A stretch of 50,675 bases of DNA from Clostridia bacterium. GTDB taxonomy: Bacteria; Bacteroidota; Bacteroidia; Bacteroidales; 4484-276. Position 1 is the stretch's first letter, and each line of letters opens with the position of its first letter. The notes under the pieces were generated by a model. That model was given only the letters and a program-made list of their open reading frames with translations, had not been told where the DNA came from and made no database searches. Where the stretch lies: positions 1 to 50,675 of the forward strand of contig SABY01000015.1 in the NCBI GenBank assembly GCA_009928785.1. The letters are read 5' to 3'. A program made the translations under genes and the position numbers. Shown piece after piece: positions 41,953 through 50,640 of the stretch.

Positions 41953-43212
41953 ATGAGCTCGCGCACCAACATATTTGGCAATATCGACTGGTGGTTGGTC
42001 GTGCTTTATTTGGTGATGGTTTTGCTGGGATGGGTCAACATCTATGCGGCCATTTACGACGAGGAACACAGCTCCATTCTCGACCTCACCCAACGCTATG
42101 GCAAACAGATGATCTTCATCGGCAGTTCGCTGCTGCTGGCGCTCATCATCCTGCTCACCGACGCAAAGTTTTTCTCCACCTTCTCCATGATTATTTATTT
42201 GGTAACGATAGCTGCGCTGGTGGCCGTACTAATATTGGGAAAAGAAATTGCCGGCAGCAGATCGTGGTTTCAGGTGGGTAGTTTTTCGCTGCAGCCAGCC
42301 GAGTTTGCCAAATTTGCTACCAGTCTGGCTGTGGCCAATTATCTGGGCGGGACCAACATCAACTTTCGCAAATTCACTTCCGTATTTAAGGCTTTCCTCA
42401 TTCTGGCCATTCCGGCAGGACTTATCTTCCTGCAAAACGACACGGGTTCGGCGCTTGTGTATTCGGCATTCATCTTCGTTTTCTACCGCGAAGGCATGAC
42501 CGGCAATGTGCTCATCATAGCATTGGCTGTAATTGTTTTATTTCTAATGGCATTGCTTATCGATAAACTGGTGATAATAGCGGGCTTGTTGGTGGTAGCA
42601 ATGTTGCTGCTGTTGATAATGCGACGTACCCTCCGAAGCGTAGCTATTCTCATCACCTTTTTGGTGCTGGCATCAGGTTTTGTCTATTCGGTAGATTATG
42701 CTTTCGCAAATATGCTGGAACCACATCACCGCACGCGCATCAACGTACTACTGGGAAAAGAAAGCGATCTTAAAGGCGCCGGCTACAACGTTAATCAGTC
42801 GCTTATCGCAATAGGATCGGGAGGCATCGCAGGCAAGGGTTTCCTAAACGGCACACAGACAAAATTCAATTTCGTGCCCGAACAAAGCACCGACTTCATC
42901 TTTTGCACCGTGGGCGAAGAGTGGGGATTTATTGGCAGCACGCTGGTGGTGGCACTGTTTGTATTGCTCATTTTGCGCATCATTCAGCATTCCGAACGGC
43001 AACGCTCAGCATTTGGCCGAATATATGGCTATGGCGTGGCCTCTATCCTGTTTTTTCATTTTGCCGTCAACATTGCCATGACGCTTGGCCTCTTCCCGGT
43101 TATTGGCATACCATTGCCCTTTTTCAGCTACGGCGGCTCCTCGCTGTGGGCTTTCACCATCCTGCTTTTCATTTTTATAAAACTCGATGCCAACCGGCTG
43201 AATATCCTATAA
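41953..43212 (+). CDS. rodA: RodA peptidoglycan glycosyltransferase (SEDS family)
   Basis: RodA polymerises lipid II into glycan strands together with PBP2. The 419-aa protein has about ten membrane helices and the SEDS blocks GSRSWFQVGSFSLQPAEFAK, IFLQNDTGSALVY, GKGFLNGTQTKFNFVPEQST followed by DFIFCTVGEEWGFIGS, and GLFPVIGIPLPFFSYGGSS. The acidic residue of the NDTGS/EQSTDFIF region is kept. It starts 3 nt after mrdA. Confidence 0.97.
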   Translation: MSSRTNIFGNIDWWLVVLYLVMVLLGWVNIYAAIYDEEHSSILDLTQRYGKQMIFIGSSLLLALIILLTDAKFFSTFSMIIYLVTIAALVAVLILGKEIAGSRSWFQVGSFSLQPAEFAKFATSLAVANYLGGTNINFRKFTSVFKAFLILAIPAGLIFLQNDTGSALVYSAFIFVFYREGMTGNVLIIALAVIVLFLMALLIDKLVIIAGLLVVAMLLLLIMRRTLRSVAILITFLVLASGFVYSVDYAFANMLEPHHRTRINVLLGKESDLKGAGYNVNQSLIAIGSGGIAGKGFLNGTQTKFNFVPEQSTDFIFCTVGEEWGFIGSTLVVALFVLLILRIIQHSERQRSAFGRIYGYGVASILFFHFAVNIAMTLGLFPVIGIPLPFFSYGGSSLWAFTILLFIFIKLDANRLNIL

Positions 43213-43350
43213 CTAAAAGAAGCCACACAACCCACGCTCCCACAAGGGCAGGAAACCAGCGCGGTGCCCTCGCAGGGCTTCAAGGGCTTCAGCGCCTCCC
43301 CGAACACTTTTTGCCTACGCTTGTTACTTGCTGACAAAACAAACAGGTTT

Positions 43351-43368
43351 TGCCTTTTTAAAAAGGCA
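43351..43368. promoter_or_regulatory. Perfect 18-bp palindrome upstream of the alcohol dehydrogenase
   Basis: TGCCTTTTTAAAAAGGCA is perfectly self-complementary with no loop and ends 21 nt before ATG 43390. It could be an operator for a dimeric repressor. Without a T-run beyond the centre it is a less likely terminator of rodA. Confidence 0.45.
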
Positions 43369-43389
43369 TTCATTTTATAAAATTAAATC

Positions 43390-44547
43390 ATGAATAGTTT
43401 CACGTATTACAATCCCACAAAGATCATTTTTGGTGAAAACACCATCCGAAAAATCGCACAGGAAATCCCGCAAGATGCTCTAGTGCTAATGACTTATGGC
43501 GGCGGCTCGATAAAACAAAATGGCGCCTACGACCAGGCGAAACAAGCATTGAAAAACTTTAAAGTTCTCGAATTTGGTGGCATCGAAGCCAATCCACAAT
43601 TCAGCACGCTGATGAAAGCTGTAGCCATGTGCCGCGAAAATCAGGTCGATTTTCTGCTGGCAGTAGGCGGCGGTTCGGTGCTTGATGGCACCAAATTTAT
43701 TGCTGCTGCGGTTCCTTTTGAAGGCGAGCCCTGGGATATTCTGGCCAAAGGCGCGCGGGTGAAAAAGGCATTGCCTTTTGGCGCCGTGCTTACTTTGCCC
43801 GCCACCGGCAGCGAGATGAATGCTTTTGCAGTGGTGTCGCGCAAGGAAATTGGCAAGAAACTTTCGTTTGGTGCGCCACCGATTACTTTTCCGCGTTTCT
43901 CGGTGCTCGATCCCGACTTTACGCGCACACTTTCGGCACGGCAGCGCGGCAATGGCGTGACGGATGCTTTTATTCATGTCACCGAACAATACCTCACCTA
44001 CCCGCAGGATGCTGCCGTGCAGGATCGCATGGCCGAAGCTGTGCTGAAAGTGCTCATCGACGAAGGTCCTAAATATGTGAAAGACGCGGGCGACAAAACG
44101 GCTGCCGCAAATATTGTGTGGGCTGCTACCATGGCGCTCAACGGATTGGTAGCCGTGGGCGTAGTTACCGATTGGGCAACCCACAGCATAGGGCACGAGC
44201 TAACCGTGCTGCACAACATCGACCATGCAAGAACCCTTGCGGTGGTGTGGCCGGGGATGATGAAGGTGATGAAACAGGAAAAACACAGCAAACTGATTCA
44301 GTTTGCCCAACGTGTGTGGAATACTCAGGCGGGTACTGATGAAGAACAGATAGCAGAAGGCATCCGCCGCACCGAAGAATTTTTTAATTCGCTGAAAGTT
44401 CCTACAAGGCTCTCGGATTACGACCTGGGCGAAGATACCATCGACAAGATCATCGAAAACCTGAAGGATAACGGCTATACAGCTCTGGGAGAACAAAAAA
44501 AGGTGACGCCCGAAAAGGTGCGCAGTATTCTCAGCGACCGCCTGTAG
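43390..44547 (+). CDS. Iron-type alcohol dehydrogenase (YqhD/BdhA-like)
   Basis: The 385-aa protein belongs to group III iron-dependent alcohol dehydrogenases, which reduce aldehydes such as butanal, probably with NADPH. GGGS (93-96) and the TGSEMN loop bind the coenzyme. The four metal ligands match YqhD spacing: Asp 192, His 196 (NGVTDAFIHVTEQY), His 265 and His 279 (THSIGHE and NIDHAR). It is likely used to detoxify aldehydes or re-oxidise NADPH in fermentation. It is alone, with the palindrome upstream and the dprA gene converging 5 nt away. Confidence 0.93.
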   Translation: MNSFTYYNPTKIIFGENTIRKIAQEIPQDALVLMTYGGGSIKQNGAYDQAKQALKNFKVLEFGGIEANPQFSTLMKAVAMCRENQVDFLLAVGGGSVLDGTKFIAAAVPFEGEPWDILAKGARVKKALPFGAVLTLPATGSEMNAFAVVSRKEIGKKLSFGAPPITFPRFSVLDPDFTRTLSARQRGNGVTDAFIHVTEQYLTYPQDAAVQDRMAEAVLKVLIDEGPKYVKDAGDKTAAANIVWAATMALNGLVAVGVVTDWATHSIGHELTVLHNIDHARTLAVVWPGMMKVMKQEKHSKLIQFAQRVWNTQAGTDEEQIAEGIRRTEEFFNSLKVPTRLSDYDLGEDTIDKIIENLKDNGYTALGEQKKVTPEKVRSILSDRL

Positions 44548-44552
44548 AGATA

Positions 44553-45647
44553 TTACCTGATAAGGCGGTAAATGCTACCCGGCAGCGCCCGCACCATTCC
44601 CTGAAATTCGAGTGTGAGCAGCGTGCTGCTTACTTTACTTACGGGCAGCTTCAAAGCCAGGCATATTTCGTCGAGCGCCAAATTATCGGCGCTGCGCAGC
44701 ATGTTGATAATACTTTCTTCGAGCGGAGTAAGCTCTACAAAAAGTTGGCGTTGTATGCCGGATTGCATCTCTTCTTTTCGTTGCCAACCCATAATATAGG
44801 CGACATCGTCGGCAGATTGTAAAAGTGCAGCCTTGTTGATTTTTATTAATTTGTTGCAGCCTTCCGAAAACTCATCGCCAATACGTCCCGGTACGCTGAA
44901 TACGTCGCGGTTATAATTGTTGGCAATTTCGGCTGTAATCAATGCCCCGCCAGAGCGGGCAGCTTCTACCACGATCACTGCATCCGCCATTCCGGCAATG
45001 ATGCGGTTGCGCTTTGGGAAGTTTTCGCGATCGGGAAGGCTCTGGCTTAAAAACTCGGTGATGAGCGCGCCGTGATCACAAATTTTTTCGGATAATGGTT
45101 TGTTGAGGTAAGGATAAATCCTGTCGAGGCCGTGCCCCAGCACCGCGGCAGTATGCAGCCCGTAATCCAGGGCAGCTTTGTGCGCGCAGGTGTCGATGCC
45201 ATAAGCCAGCCCGCTTACCACCAAAACATTATAGGCCGCAAGTCCTTCGATGATTTTATTGCAGATTTCTTTGCCATACTCCGTAGCCTGGCGCGTGCCG
45301 ACGATGCTTACTACTTTGGCGGTATTAAGGTCGGTGTGGCCTTTTTGATACAACATGATGGGGCTGTCGTCGCAATTTTTCAGGCGCGCCGGATATTGTT
45401 TGTCGAGATAAAACAGCGGCAGGATATTGTTCTTTTCGATAAACTCAACTTCTTCTTTGGCGCGCACCAGCACATTATGCGAAAGGACAGCATCGACCAG
45501 CCGGCTGCCGATGCCGGGAATTTTTTCGAGCGCATCGCGGCTTTCCTTAAAAACTGCTTCAGCACCACCGCAGTAGGCGATGAGCTTTTTTCCAAGCACA
45601 TCACCAATACCAGGCAGCAGCGTTATTCCTATTTGATATGCTAACAT
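44553..45647 (-). CDS. dprA: DNA-processing protein DprA
   Basis: DprA (DNA protecting protein, Smf) loads RecA onto incoming single-stranded DNA in transformation. The 364-aa protein has an N-terminal helix-hairpin-helix-like part (GITLLPGIGDVLGKKL, LEKIPGIGSRLVDAVL). The Rossmann-like core shows VSIVGTRQATEYGKEI, VVSGLAYGIDTCAHKAAL, FPKRNRIIAGMADAVIVVEA and RSGGALITAEIA. A C-terminal winged-helix-like tail follows (LDEICLALKLPVSKVSSTLL). ATG 45647 is preferred to the TTG at 45698, since the latter would be part of the promoter region and adds unrelated residues. Confidence 0.94.
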   Translation of the reverse strand: MLAYQIGITLLPGIGDVLGKKLIAYCGGAEAVFKESRDALEKIPGIGSRLVDAVLSHNVLVRAKEEVEFIEKNNILPLFYLDKQYPARLKNCDDSPIMLYQKGHTDLNTAKVVSIVGTRQATEYGKEICNKIIEGLAAYNVLVVSGLAYGIDTCAHKAALDYGLHTAAVLGHGLDRIYPYLNKPLSEKICDHGALITEFLSQSLPDRENFPKRNRIIAGMADAVIVVEAARSGGALITAEIANNYNRDVFSVPGRIGDEFSEGCNKLIKINKAALLQSADDVAYIMGWQRKEEMQSGIQRQLFVELTPLEESIINMLRSADNLALDEICLALKLPVSKVSSTLLTLEFQGMVRALPGSIYRLIR

Positions 45648-45670
45648 TTTTAAAAAAAATTGAAAGCCTA

Positions 45671-45699
45671 AAAATATAGATTTTTTGGCACCAGCCAAA
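45671..45699 (-). promoter_or_regulatory. dprA promoter
   Basis: On the minus strand TTTG (45699-45696) and TATATTTT (45678-45671) are 17 nt apart. The -7 differs from TAnnTTTG at the last base only, and the ATG follows 23 nt later. Spacing is the same as at recJ. Confidence 0.5.
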
Positions 45700-45767
45700 T
45701 GGTTTGTTTGTTCGTAATTATTTAGATGCTTTTGATCAGCTTTGATAAAAATGGGTATTTGCTAAGA

Positions 45768-46005
45768 CCCCCTCTGGCTCCCTCCCGCCTGAAGCGAGAC
45801 AGGCTCTGAAGGGGGCTACGGTGTAAACACATTTTATCCGGTGCATCTAAGCTTTTCACTTGCACAAAGACCTCATCCGCCAGCCCCTTTTCCTGCAGGA
45901 GAAGAGGAGCGCCGGCGCACTGGCCGCTGCTGCGGGTAGCGTGGTTGGTCTCCCTTTCCGCCAACCGTCGGAGCATGCCTGTCCCGATAATCAGGAGGGA
46001 GGCAT
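45768..46005. repeat. Dispersed G/C-rich repeat cluster, copy A
   Basis: This gap carries CTCCCTCCCGCCTGAAGCGA with a following GACAGGC, then AAAGACCTCATCCGCCAGCC and the block GAGCGCCGGCGCACTGGCCG (from 45906), then GCATGCCTGTCCCGATAATC. The AAAGACC and GAGCGCC blocks recur in the same order at 50549-50640. No gene was found between 45699 and 46096. Confidence 0.6.
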
Positions 46006-46096
46006 GGGGTCATGATGATTTGATTCAGTTCCAACACCTAAAGAATTACGCTTTGCCAATAGCGCATTATGACAGACACGATACGTCGGGATAAAT

Positions 46097-46104
46097 TATC
46101 TTTG
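46097..46104 (+). promoter_or_regulatory. -7 element of lgt
   Basis: TATCTTTG is an exact TAnnTTTG match, 25 nt before ATG 46130. Confidence 0.55.
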
Positions 46105-46129
46105 CCAAAATTTTTTAAAGCAAAAAGAA

Positions 46130-46909
46130 ATGCTGTTACAATACATTGTTTGGAACGTAAGTCCTGAAATCTTTCCCGGAACCGTAATTCCTGTGCGCTG
46201 GTATGGAGTTTTATTTGCCGCAGCATTCTTTTTTGGTTATCTGGTGATGTTGCGCATTTTTAAGCACGAGAAGCTGCCGGTGAGCCTGCTCGACAAGCTC
46301 TCGATGTATATGCTTATCGCAACGGTGATAGGCGCCAGGTTGGGGCACATTATTTTTTATGAATTGGATTATTACCTGACCTACCCTGTCGAAATTTTAA
46401 AAGTCTGGAATGGAGGACTGGCTTCACATGGCGCTGCCATTGGCATCCTGGTGGGCTTGTGGCTCTTTACGCGTAAAACCAAAAAGACCTATTTCTGGGT
46501 TATCGACCGCATAGTGATTGTGGTAGCGTTGGGTGGTGTTTTTATCCGGTTAGGCAACCTGATGAACTCTGAGATTTTCGGAGACATCACCAACGTGCCC
46601 TGGGCTTTTATTTTTACCCATTATGATGATGAACCGCGCCATCCCACCCAACTTTACGAAGCGTTGAGCTATCTGGCCATTTTCGGTTTGTTGTATTGGA
46701 TATACTGGCGTAATGATGGGAAACCCAGACCGGGATTCATTTTCGGCTTATTTTTGATATTGCTTTTCTCGGCGCGTTTTCTCATCGAGTTTGTAAAAGT
46801 GCCCCAGGTAGCTTTCGAAACTACCATGACGCTCAACATGGGCCAATGGCTCAGCCTGCCATTTATTGCTGTAGGATTGGTAATTGTGCTGATGAAAAAA
46901 AGAGAATGA
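46130..46909 (+). CDS. lgt: Prolipoprotein diacylglyceryl transferase
   Basis: Lgt attaches diacylglycerol to the lipobox cysteine of prolipoproteins, the first step of lipoprotein maturation. The 259-aa membrane protein has about seven helices and the family motifs ARLGHIIFYELDYY, GGLASHGAAIGILVG, FIRLGNLMNSEIFG (core signature) and PRHPTQLYEALSYL. It would serve the lipoproteins encoded in this window (11585-12670, 39347-39865, 49095-50513). It has its own promoter. Confidence 0.96.
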   Translation: MLLQYIVWNVSPEIFPGTVIPVRWYGVLFAAAFFFGYLVMLRIFKHEKLPVSLLDKLSMYMLIATVIGARLGHIIFYELDYYLTYPVEILKVWNGGLASHGAAIGILVGLWLFTRKTKKTYFWVIDRIVIVVALGGVFIRLGNLMNSEIFGDITNVPWAFIFTHYDDEPRHPTQLYEALSYLAIFGLLYWIYWRNDGKPRPGFIFGLFLILLFSARFLIEFVKVPQVAFETTMTLNMGQWLSLPFIAVGLVIVLMKKRE

Positions 46910-47403
46910 TGAGTCCAGTCTAAAAAGCCATAAGACTCCTAAATCCGCTTAAGGGGACTTTTCCAAACTTCTGATTTTTAATCCTTTTTACCCCAGTCCC
47001 GAAAGGGAGAAGTACTAAAAATCAGAAGTTTTTGAGTTTTTATACTAAACTCAATGATTCTTTCTCGAAGCTTCAGGAGGAAGTGAAGAATCTAACCTGA
47101 ATAATTCATCACTTGTAGTAATAGAACGCTGATCCGTCAGTTGCCGGACAGGTGACACAGATACACCGGATTTGCACTGCCTGCCCCGCCTTATGCGGGG
47201 GATTTTTGTCTTTAACTGTGTAAATCTGCAAAATTCGCGTTATCCGTGTTCTATAAAAATTTGTGAATAAAGCACGCTAAAACCATCTGTATTCATTTAA
47301 CCGAACAGTAGTAATTTAAAATGTAGCTTCCCGTAAAATCATTTCCTTTGTTCGTCCGTTAATTCAACATCCTTTTAAAAGCAGTTTTTCAGAGAAAGAG
47401 ATT
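46910..47403. other. 494-bp intergenic region with inverted repeat
   Basis: AAACTTCTGATTTTTA (46965-46980) and TAAAAATCAGAAGTTT (47016-47031) form a perfect 16-bp inverted repeat around a 35-nt loop, followed by T-rich DNA; it may end the lgt transcript. The rest has CTGTGTAAATCTGCAAAATT and TTATCCGTGTTCTA, resembling common Bacteroidetes intergenic repeats. No gene was recognised. Confidence 0.5.
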
Positions 47404-49092
47404 ATGGCTAAAAAAACACCTGGAAATCAAACGTCCGAAAAGAAAACCCGCTCGCGTCGCAAGCAAACCGAAACCTCTGATCCCGTCAGCGACGAACAAC
47501 AGGAGCAGGTTATCCAATTGCCTTCCCATCCGGTAAAAAAAACAACCCTCAAAGCGAAGGAGGCTGCAGAAGAAAAACCAAAAAAACTCACTGGCGCAAA
47601 TCGCACTACCCCATCTACAAAGCGTCGTAGGGTAAACGCGCAAAAACTGGCGGGTCTTCCGGTTGTCGAAAAAAAAATAGCACCCGATACTCCTCCGTTC
47701 AAAGCCCGCCTGGTAAATCCTACCATCGAGCCAAAGAAAAAACCATCGGTTTCAGCAAAACAAAAAGGTGAGAAAAAAATCTTTGTGCTCGACACTTCGG
47801 TGATTCTTTACAATCACAATTCCATCAACAGCTTCGAGGACAACGACATTGCCATCCCTATAACCGTGCTCGAAGAGTTGGATCAGTTTAAAAAAGGCAA
47901 CGACACCATCAACTTTGAGGCGCGGGAGTTTATCCGCATCATGGACCGGCTCTCCGACAACACTTCGCTAAGCAACTGGATACCACTCGACAATGGCAAC
48001 AAAGGCAGGTTTAAAGTGGTAATGAACGACCAGGACTCCGCAGCCCTCGACGCCGAAAAAATATTTGGCGAGCGCAAAGGCGACCACCGCATTCTGAATG
48101 CCGCCTTACAGCTCAAGCAGCAATATCCCGATCGCAGAGTGGTCATGGTGACCAAAGATGTGAATCTACGCATCAAAGCCAAAGCCCTCAATTTGCCCGC
48201 CGAAGATTTTATGACCGGCAAAATAGAAAATGTAGATTCGCTTTATTCCGGCATCTCGCGGTACGAAAATGTGGACCCGCGCGGCATCAGCCGGCTATAC
48301 AGCGAGGGCTTGTGCGAATACACCGACCTGGGCATCGAGATGCCGGCTCCCAACCAATATCTGATATTGCAATCGAACGGCGCCTCGGCATTGGGCTGGT
48401 ACAACACGCGCAACCAACTCGTGGAGCGCCTCGATAAACATCAAATTTCCAAGATTACACCGCGCAATGCCGAGCAGGTTTTTGCGCTGCATGCCGTTAC
48501 CAATCCCTACATCAAGCTGGTGACACTGCAAGGCGTGGCCGGTACCGGCAAAACGCTGGTGGCACTTGCAGGTGCCTGGAACCAGCGCCGCAACTACAAA
48601 CAGATATATCTTGCCCGCCCCATCGTGCCGTTGAGCAACAAAGACATCGGCTTTTTGCCCGGCGACTTTAAGTCGAAGATCGATCCCTACATGCAGCCGC
48701 TGTACGATAATCTGAAATTTATCCAAAACCAATACGGCGAGCACGACAAGGAGTTTCAGAATATTACCGGTGCCATCGAAAGCGAGAAACTCGTAATCCA
48801 GGCGCTGGCCTACATCCGCGGGCGCAGCATCTCCAACGTATTTTTTATCGTGGACGAAGCGCAGAATTTGACGCCCCATGAAGTGAAAACCATCATCACG
48901 CGCGCCGGCGAGGGAACCAAGATAGTTTTTACCGGCGATATTTACCAAATCGACACGCCCTACCTCGACGCACAGAGCAACGGACTTTCCTATCTTATCG
49001 ACCGCATCAAACACCACGACCTGCATGCCCACGTGCGCCTGGAAAAAGGCGAGCGCTCCGACCTGGCAAATCTGGCCAATGAATTATTATAA
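47404..49092 (+). CDS. PIN-PhoH family ATPase with a lysine-rich N-terminal tail
   Basis: The 562-aa protein has three parts. Residues 1-120 form a very basic, disordered-looking tail (TSEKKTRSRRKQ, KPKKLTG, STKRRRVNAQKL). A PIN nuclease domain follows (about 125-260: KIFVLDTSVILYN, VLEELDQFKKGND, MVTKDVNLRIKAKAL), with its acidic residues present. The PhoH domain (about 330-562) has Walker A GVAGTGKT (377-384), Walker B FFIVDEAQ (Asp 484, Glu 485) and KIVFTGDIYQIDTP. PIN-PhoH proteins are thought to be RNA helicase-nucleases. The downstream lipoprotein gene starts 2 nt later. Confidence 0.9.
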   Translation: MAKKTPGNQTSEKKTRSRRKQTETSDPVSDEQQEQVIQLPSHPVKKTTLKAKEAAEEKPKKLTGANRTTPSTKRRRVNAQKLAGLPVVEKKIAPDTPPFKARLVNPTIEPKKKPSVSAKQKGEKKIFVLDTSVILYNHNSINSFEDNDIAIPITVLEELDQFKKGNDTINFEAREFIRIMDRLSDNTSLSNWIPLDNGNKGRFKVVMNDQDSAALDAEKIFGERKGDHRILNAALQLKQQYPDRRVVMVTKDVNLRIKAKALNLPAEDFMTGKIENVDSLYSGISRYENVDPRGISRLYSEGLCEYTDLGIEMPAPNQYLILQSNGASALGWYNTRNQLVERLDKHQISKITPRNAEQVFALHAVTNPYIKLVTLQGVAGTGKTLVALAGAWNQRRNYKQIYLARPIVPLSNKDIGFLPGDFKSKIDPYMQPLYDNLKFIQNQYGEHDKEFQNITGAIESEKLVIQALAYIRGRSISNVFFIVDEAQNLTPHEVKTIITRAGEGTKIVFTGDIYQIDTPYLDAQSNGLSYLIDRIKHHDLHAHVRLEKGERSDLANLANELL

Positions 49093-49094
49093 TT

Positions 49095-50513
49095 ATGAAA
49101 AAACTATTATTTCTGATTTTCCCTGTTATCCTGGTATTTCTGGCCGTTGCCTGCAACAACTCAGGCAATCGATCCGATGATAAAAAGCGTGCCGACACTG
49201 CGACCACACCACCGGCTGATACAGTAGGGATGGAGATAAGCGAAACCATCGCTCCTGATAATACTGTGGCACCGGCCGCTCTGGCGAAAAAAGCCCCGAC
49301 AGCTTCTTTCGAATATTTTGTTCCAAAAGCCACTGCACCAGCGGCGGGCTGGCCTGTGATTTTTACTTTCGATCCGCACGCTCGCGGTAGCTATGTTATT
49401 AATAAATACAAAAACCTGGCGGAAGAATTTGGTTTTGTGCTGGTAGCCTCCAACCGCTCGCGCAACGGACAGGCCATGTCAGAAGGTCTTTCAATTTATC
49501 AACAGATGCTGCGTGAAATACAGCCCCTTGCCCGAATCGATATGCAACGCATCGTGGCAATGGGCTTTTCGGGCGGGGCACGCGTGGCTGTCGCGACAGG
49601 CCTCCAGCAACCGGAGATTGTTGCAGTGATTGGCGCCGGAGCCGGTTTTCCGGAATTGCAGGAAAAACCTAAGGCCGACTTTTATTATGTGGGAATGGCC
49701 GGATACGAAGATTTTAATCTCAACGAACTCATCAACAACGACCGCTTCCTTACGCGCAATGGCTTTAACAACCAGCTTATCATTTTTGAAGGCGACCACA
49801 ACTGGCCTCCGGCTGACGTGATGCGCGAGGCATTTTACGCCATTAGCTTAAAGGAAATCCGGGAAGGCGACGAGGCATTTATAAAAAAAGCCACTGATTT
49901 TTATCAAAAGAAAATCGACGACCAGCTTGGCAATAGCCAATATTTTGATGCTGCCGAAACAGCGCAGCGCGCCATTGCCATTTTTGATGAAAAACGGGAT
50001 GTAGCAGATTTTAAAAAACAGCTTGCCACCCTCCGCGCCAACGCTGCTTACAAAGACCAATTAGGCCGGATGGTTCGCTCGCTTGAAAAAGAGATCGGAA
50101 TGCAAAACAAATTTCTGCAAGCCTTTACGGAAAAGGATATAGACTGGTGGAAAAAGGAGATCGGCGATCTGAAACAATCCTCCGATGACGTTTATACCCG
50201 CCGCCTTCACAACCGGTTGCTGGGTTTCAACGGGCTGCTGAGCTATATGTTTGCCCGCCAGGCTGTGGATGAAAACAATCTTGTGCAAGCCGAAAAAATC
50301 ATCGACATATACCGCACACTCGAACCGCTCAACCCCGAGCACGCTTATCTGGAAGCGATTGTTAAAATGAAACAAAACCAACCTCAGCTTGCCATCGAAT
50401 ATCTGCAACAAGCACGGATTCTGGGATTTTCCGATCTGGAGCGTCTATCAACAGATCCTGTTTTTGAGCCGCTGCACACACGCGCTGACTACCGCGATTT
50501 GCTGCGAGAGTAA
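49095..50513 (+). CDS. Lipoprotein with alpha/beta-hydrolase-like domain and helical C-terminal region
   Basis: The 472-aa protein starts with a lipoprotein signal (LIFPVILVFLAVAC, Cys 20). A low-complexity linker (about 21-70) follows, and then an alpha/beta-hydrolase or esterase-like domain. That domain has PVIFTFDPHARG, the nucleophile elbow MGFSGGARVAVA, and a late His in FEGDHNWPPADVM, completing a likely catalytic set. From about 265 to the end the protein is helical with TPR-like segments (FDAAETAQRAIAIFDE, AYLEAIVKMKQNQPQLAIEYL). The substrate is unknown. It overlaps the operon of the PhoH gene by position (2 nt gap). Confidence 0.8.
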   Translation: MKKLLFLIFPVILVFLAVACNNSGNRSDDKKRADTATTPPADTVGMEISETIAPDNTVAPAALAKKAPTASFEYFVPKATAPAAGWPVIFTFDPHARGSYVINKYKNLAEEFGFVLVASNRSRNGQAMSEGLSIYQQMLREIQPLARIDMQRIVAMGFSGGARVAVATGLQQPEIVAVIGAGAGFPELQEKPKADFYYVGMAGYEDFNLNELINNDRFLTRNGFNNQLIIFEGDHNWPPADVMREAFYAISLKEIREGDEAFIKKATDFYQKKIDDQLGNSQYFDAAETAQRAIAIFDEKRDVADFKKQLATLRANAAYKDQLGRMVRSLEKEIGMQNKFLQAFTEKDIDWWKKEIGDLKQSSDDVYTRRLHNRLLGFNGLLSYMFARQAVDENNLVQAEKIIDIYRTLEPLNPEHAYLEAIVKMKQNQPQLAIEYLQQARILGFSDLERLSTDPVFEPLHTRADYRDLLRE

Positions 50514-50548
50514 AAAAGAATATATGATTAAGAATGCCTTTCGGGATT

Positions 50549-50640
50549 AAAGACCTCATCCCCCAGCCCTCCCGAGAATCGGGACAGGCATTCTCCTGAA
50601 GGAGAAGGGGAGCGCCGGCGCACTGGCCGCTGCTGAGGGC
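50549..50640. repeat. Dispersed G/C-rich repeat, copy B
   Basis: AAAGACCTCATCCCCCAGCC is followed by CCCGAGAATCGGGACAGGC, an imperfect palindrome, and then GAGCGCCGGCGCACTGGCCG. The outer blocks match 45866-45936; the palindromic piece is absent there at the same place but recurs in related form at about 45977-45995. The remaining bases to the window end hold nothing recognisable. Confidence 0.6.

Noticed and set aside
45866..45936. tRNA or other structured RNA gene
   Set aside because: The G/C-rich block recurs at the window end with an insert and does not form a cloverleaf; it is a dispersed repeat.
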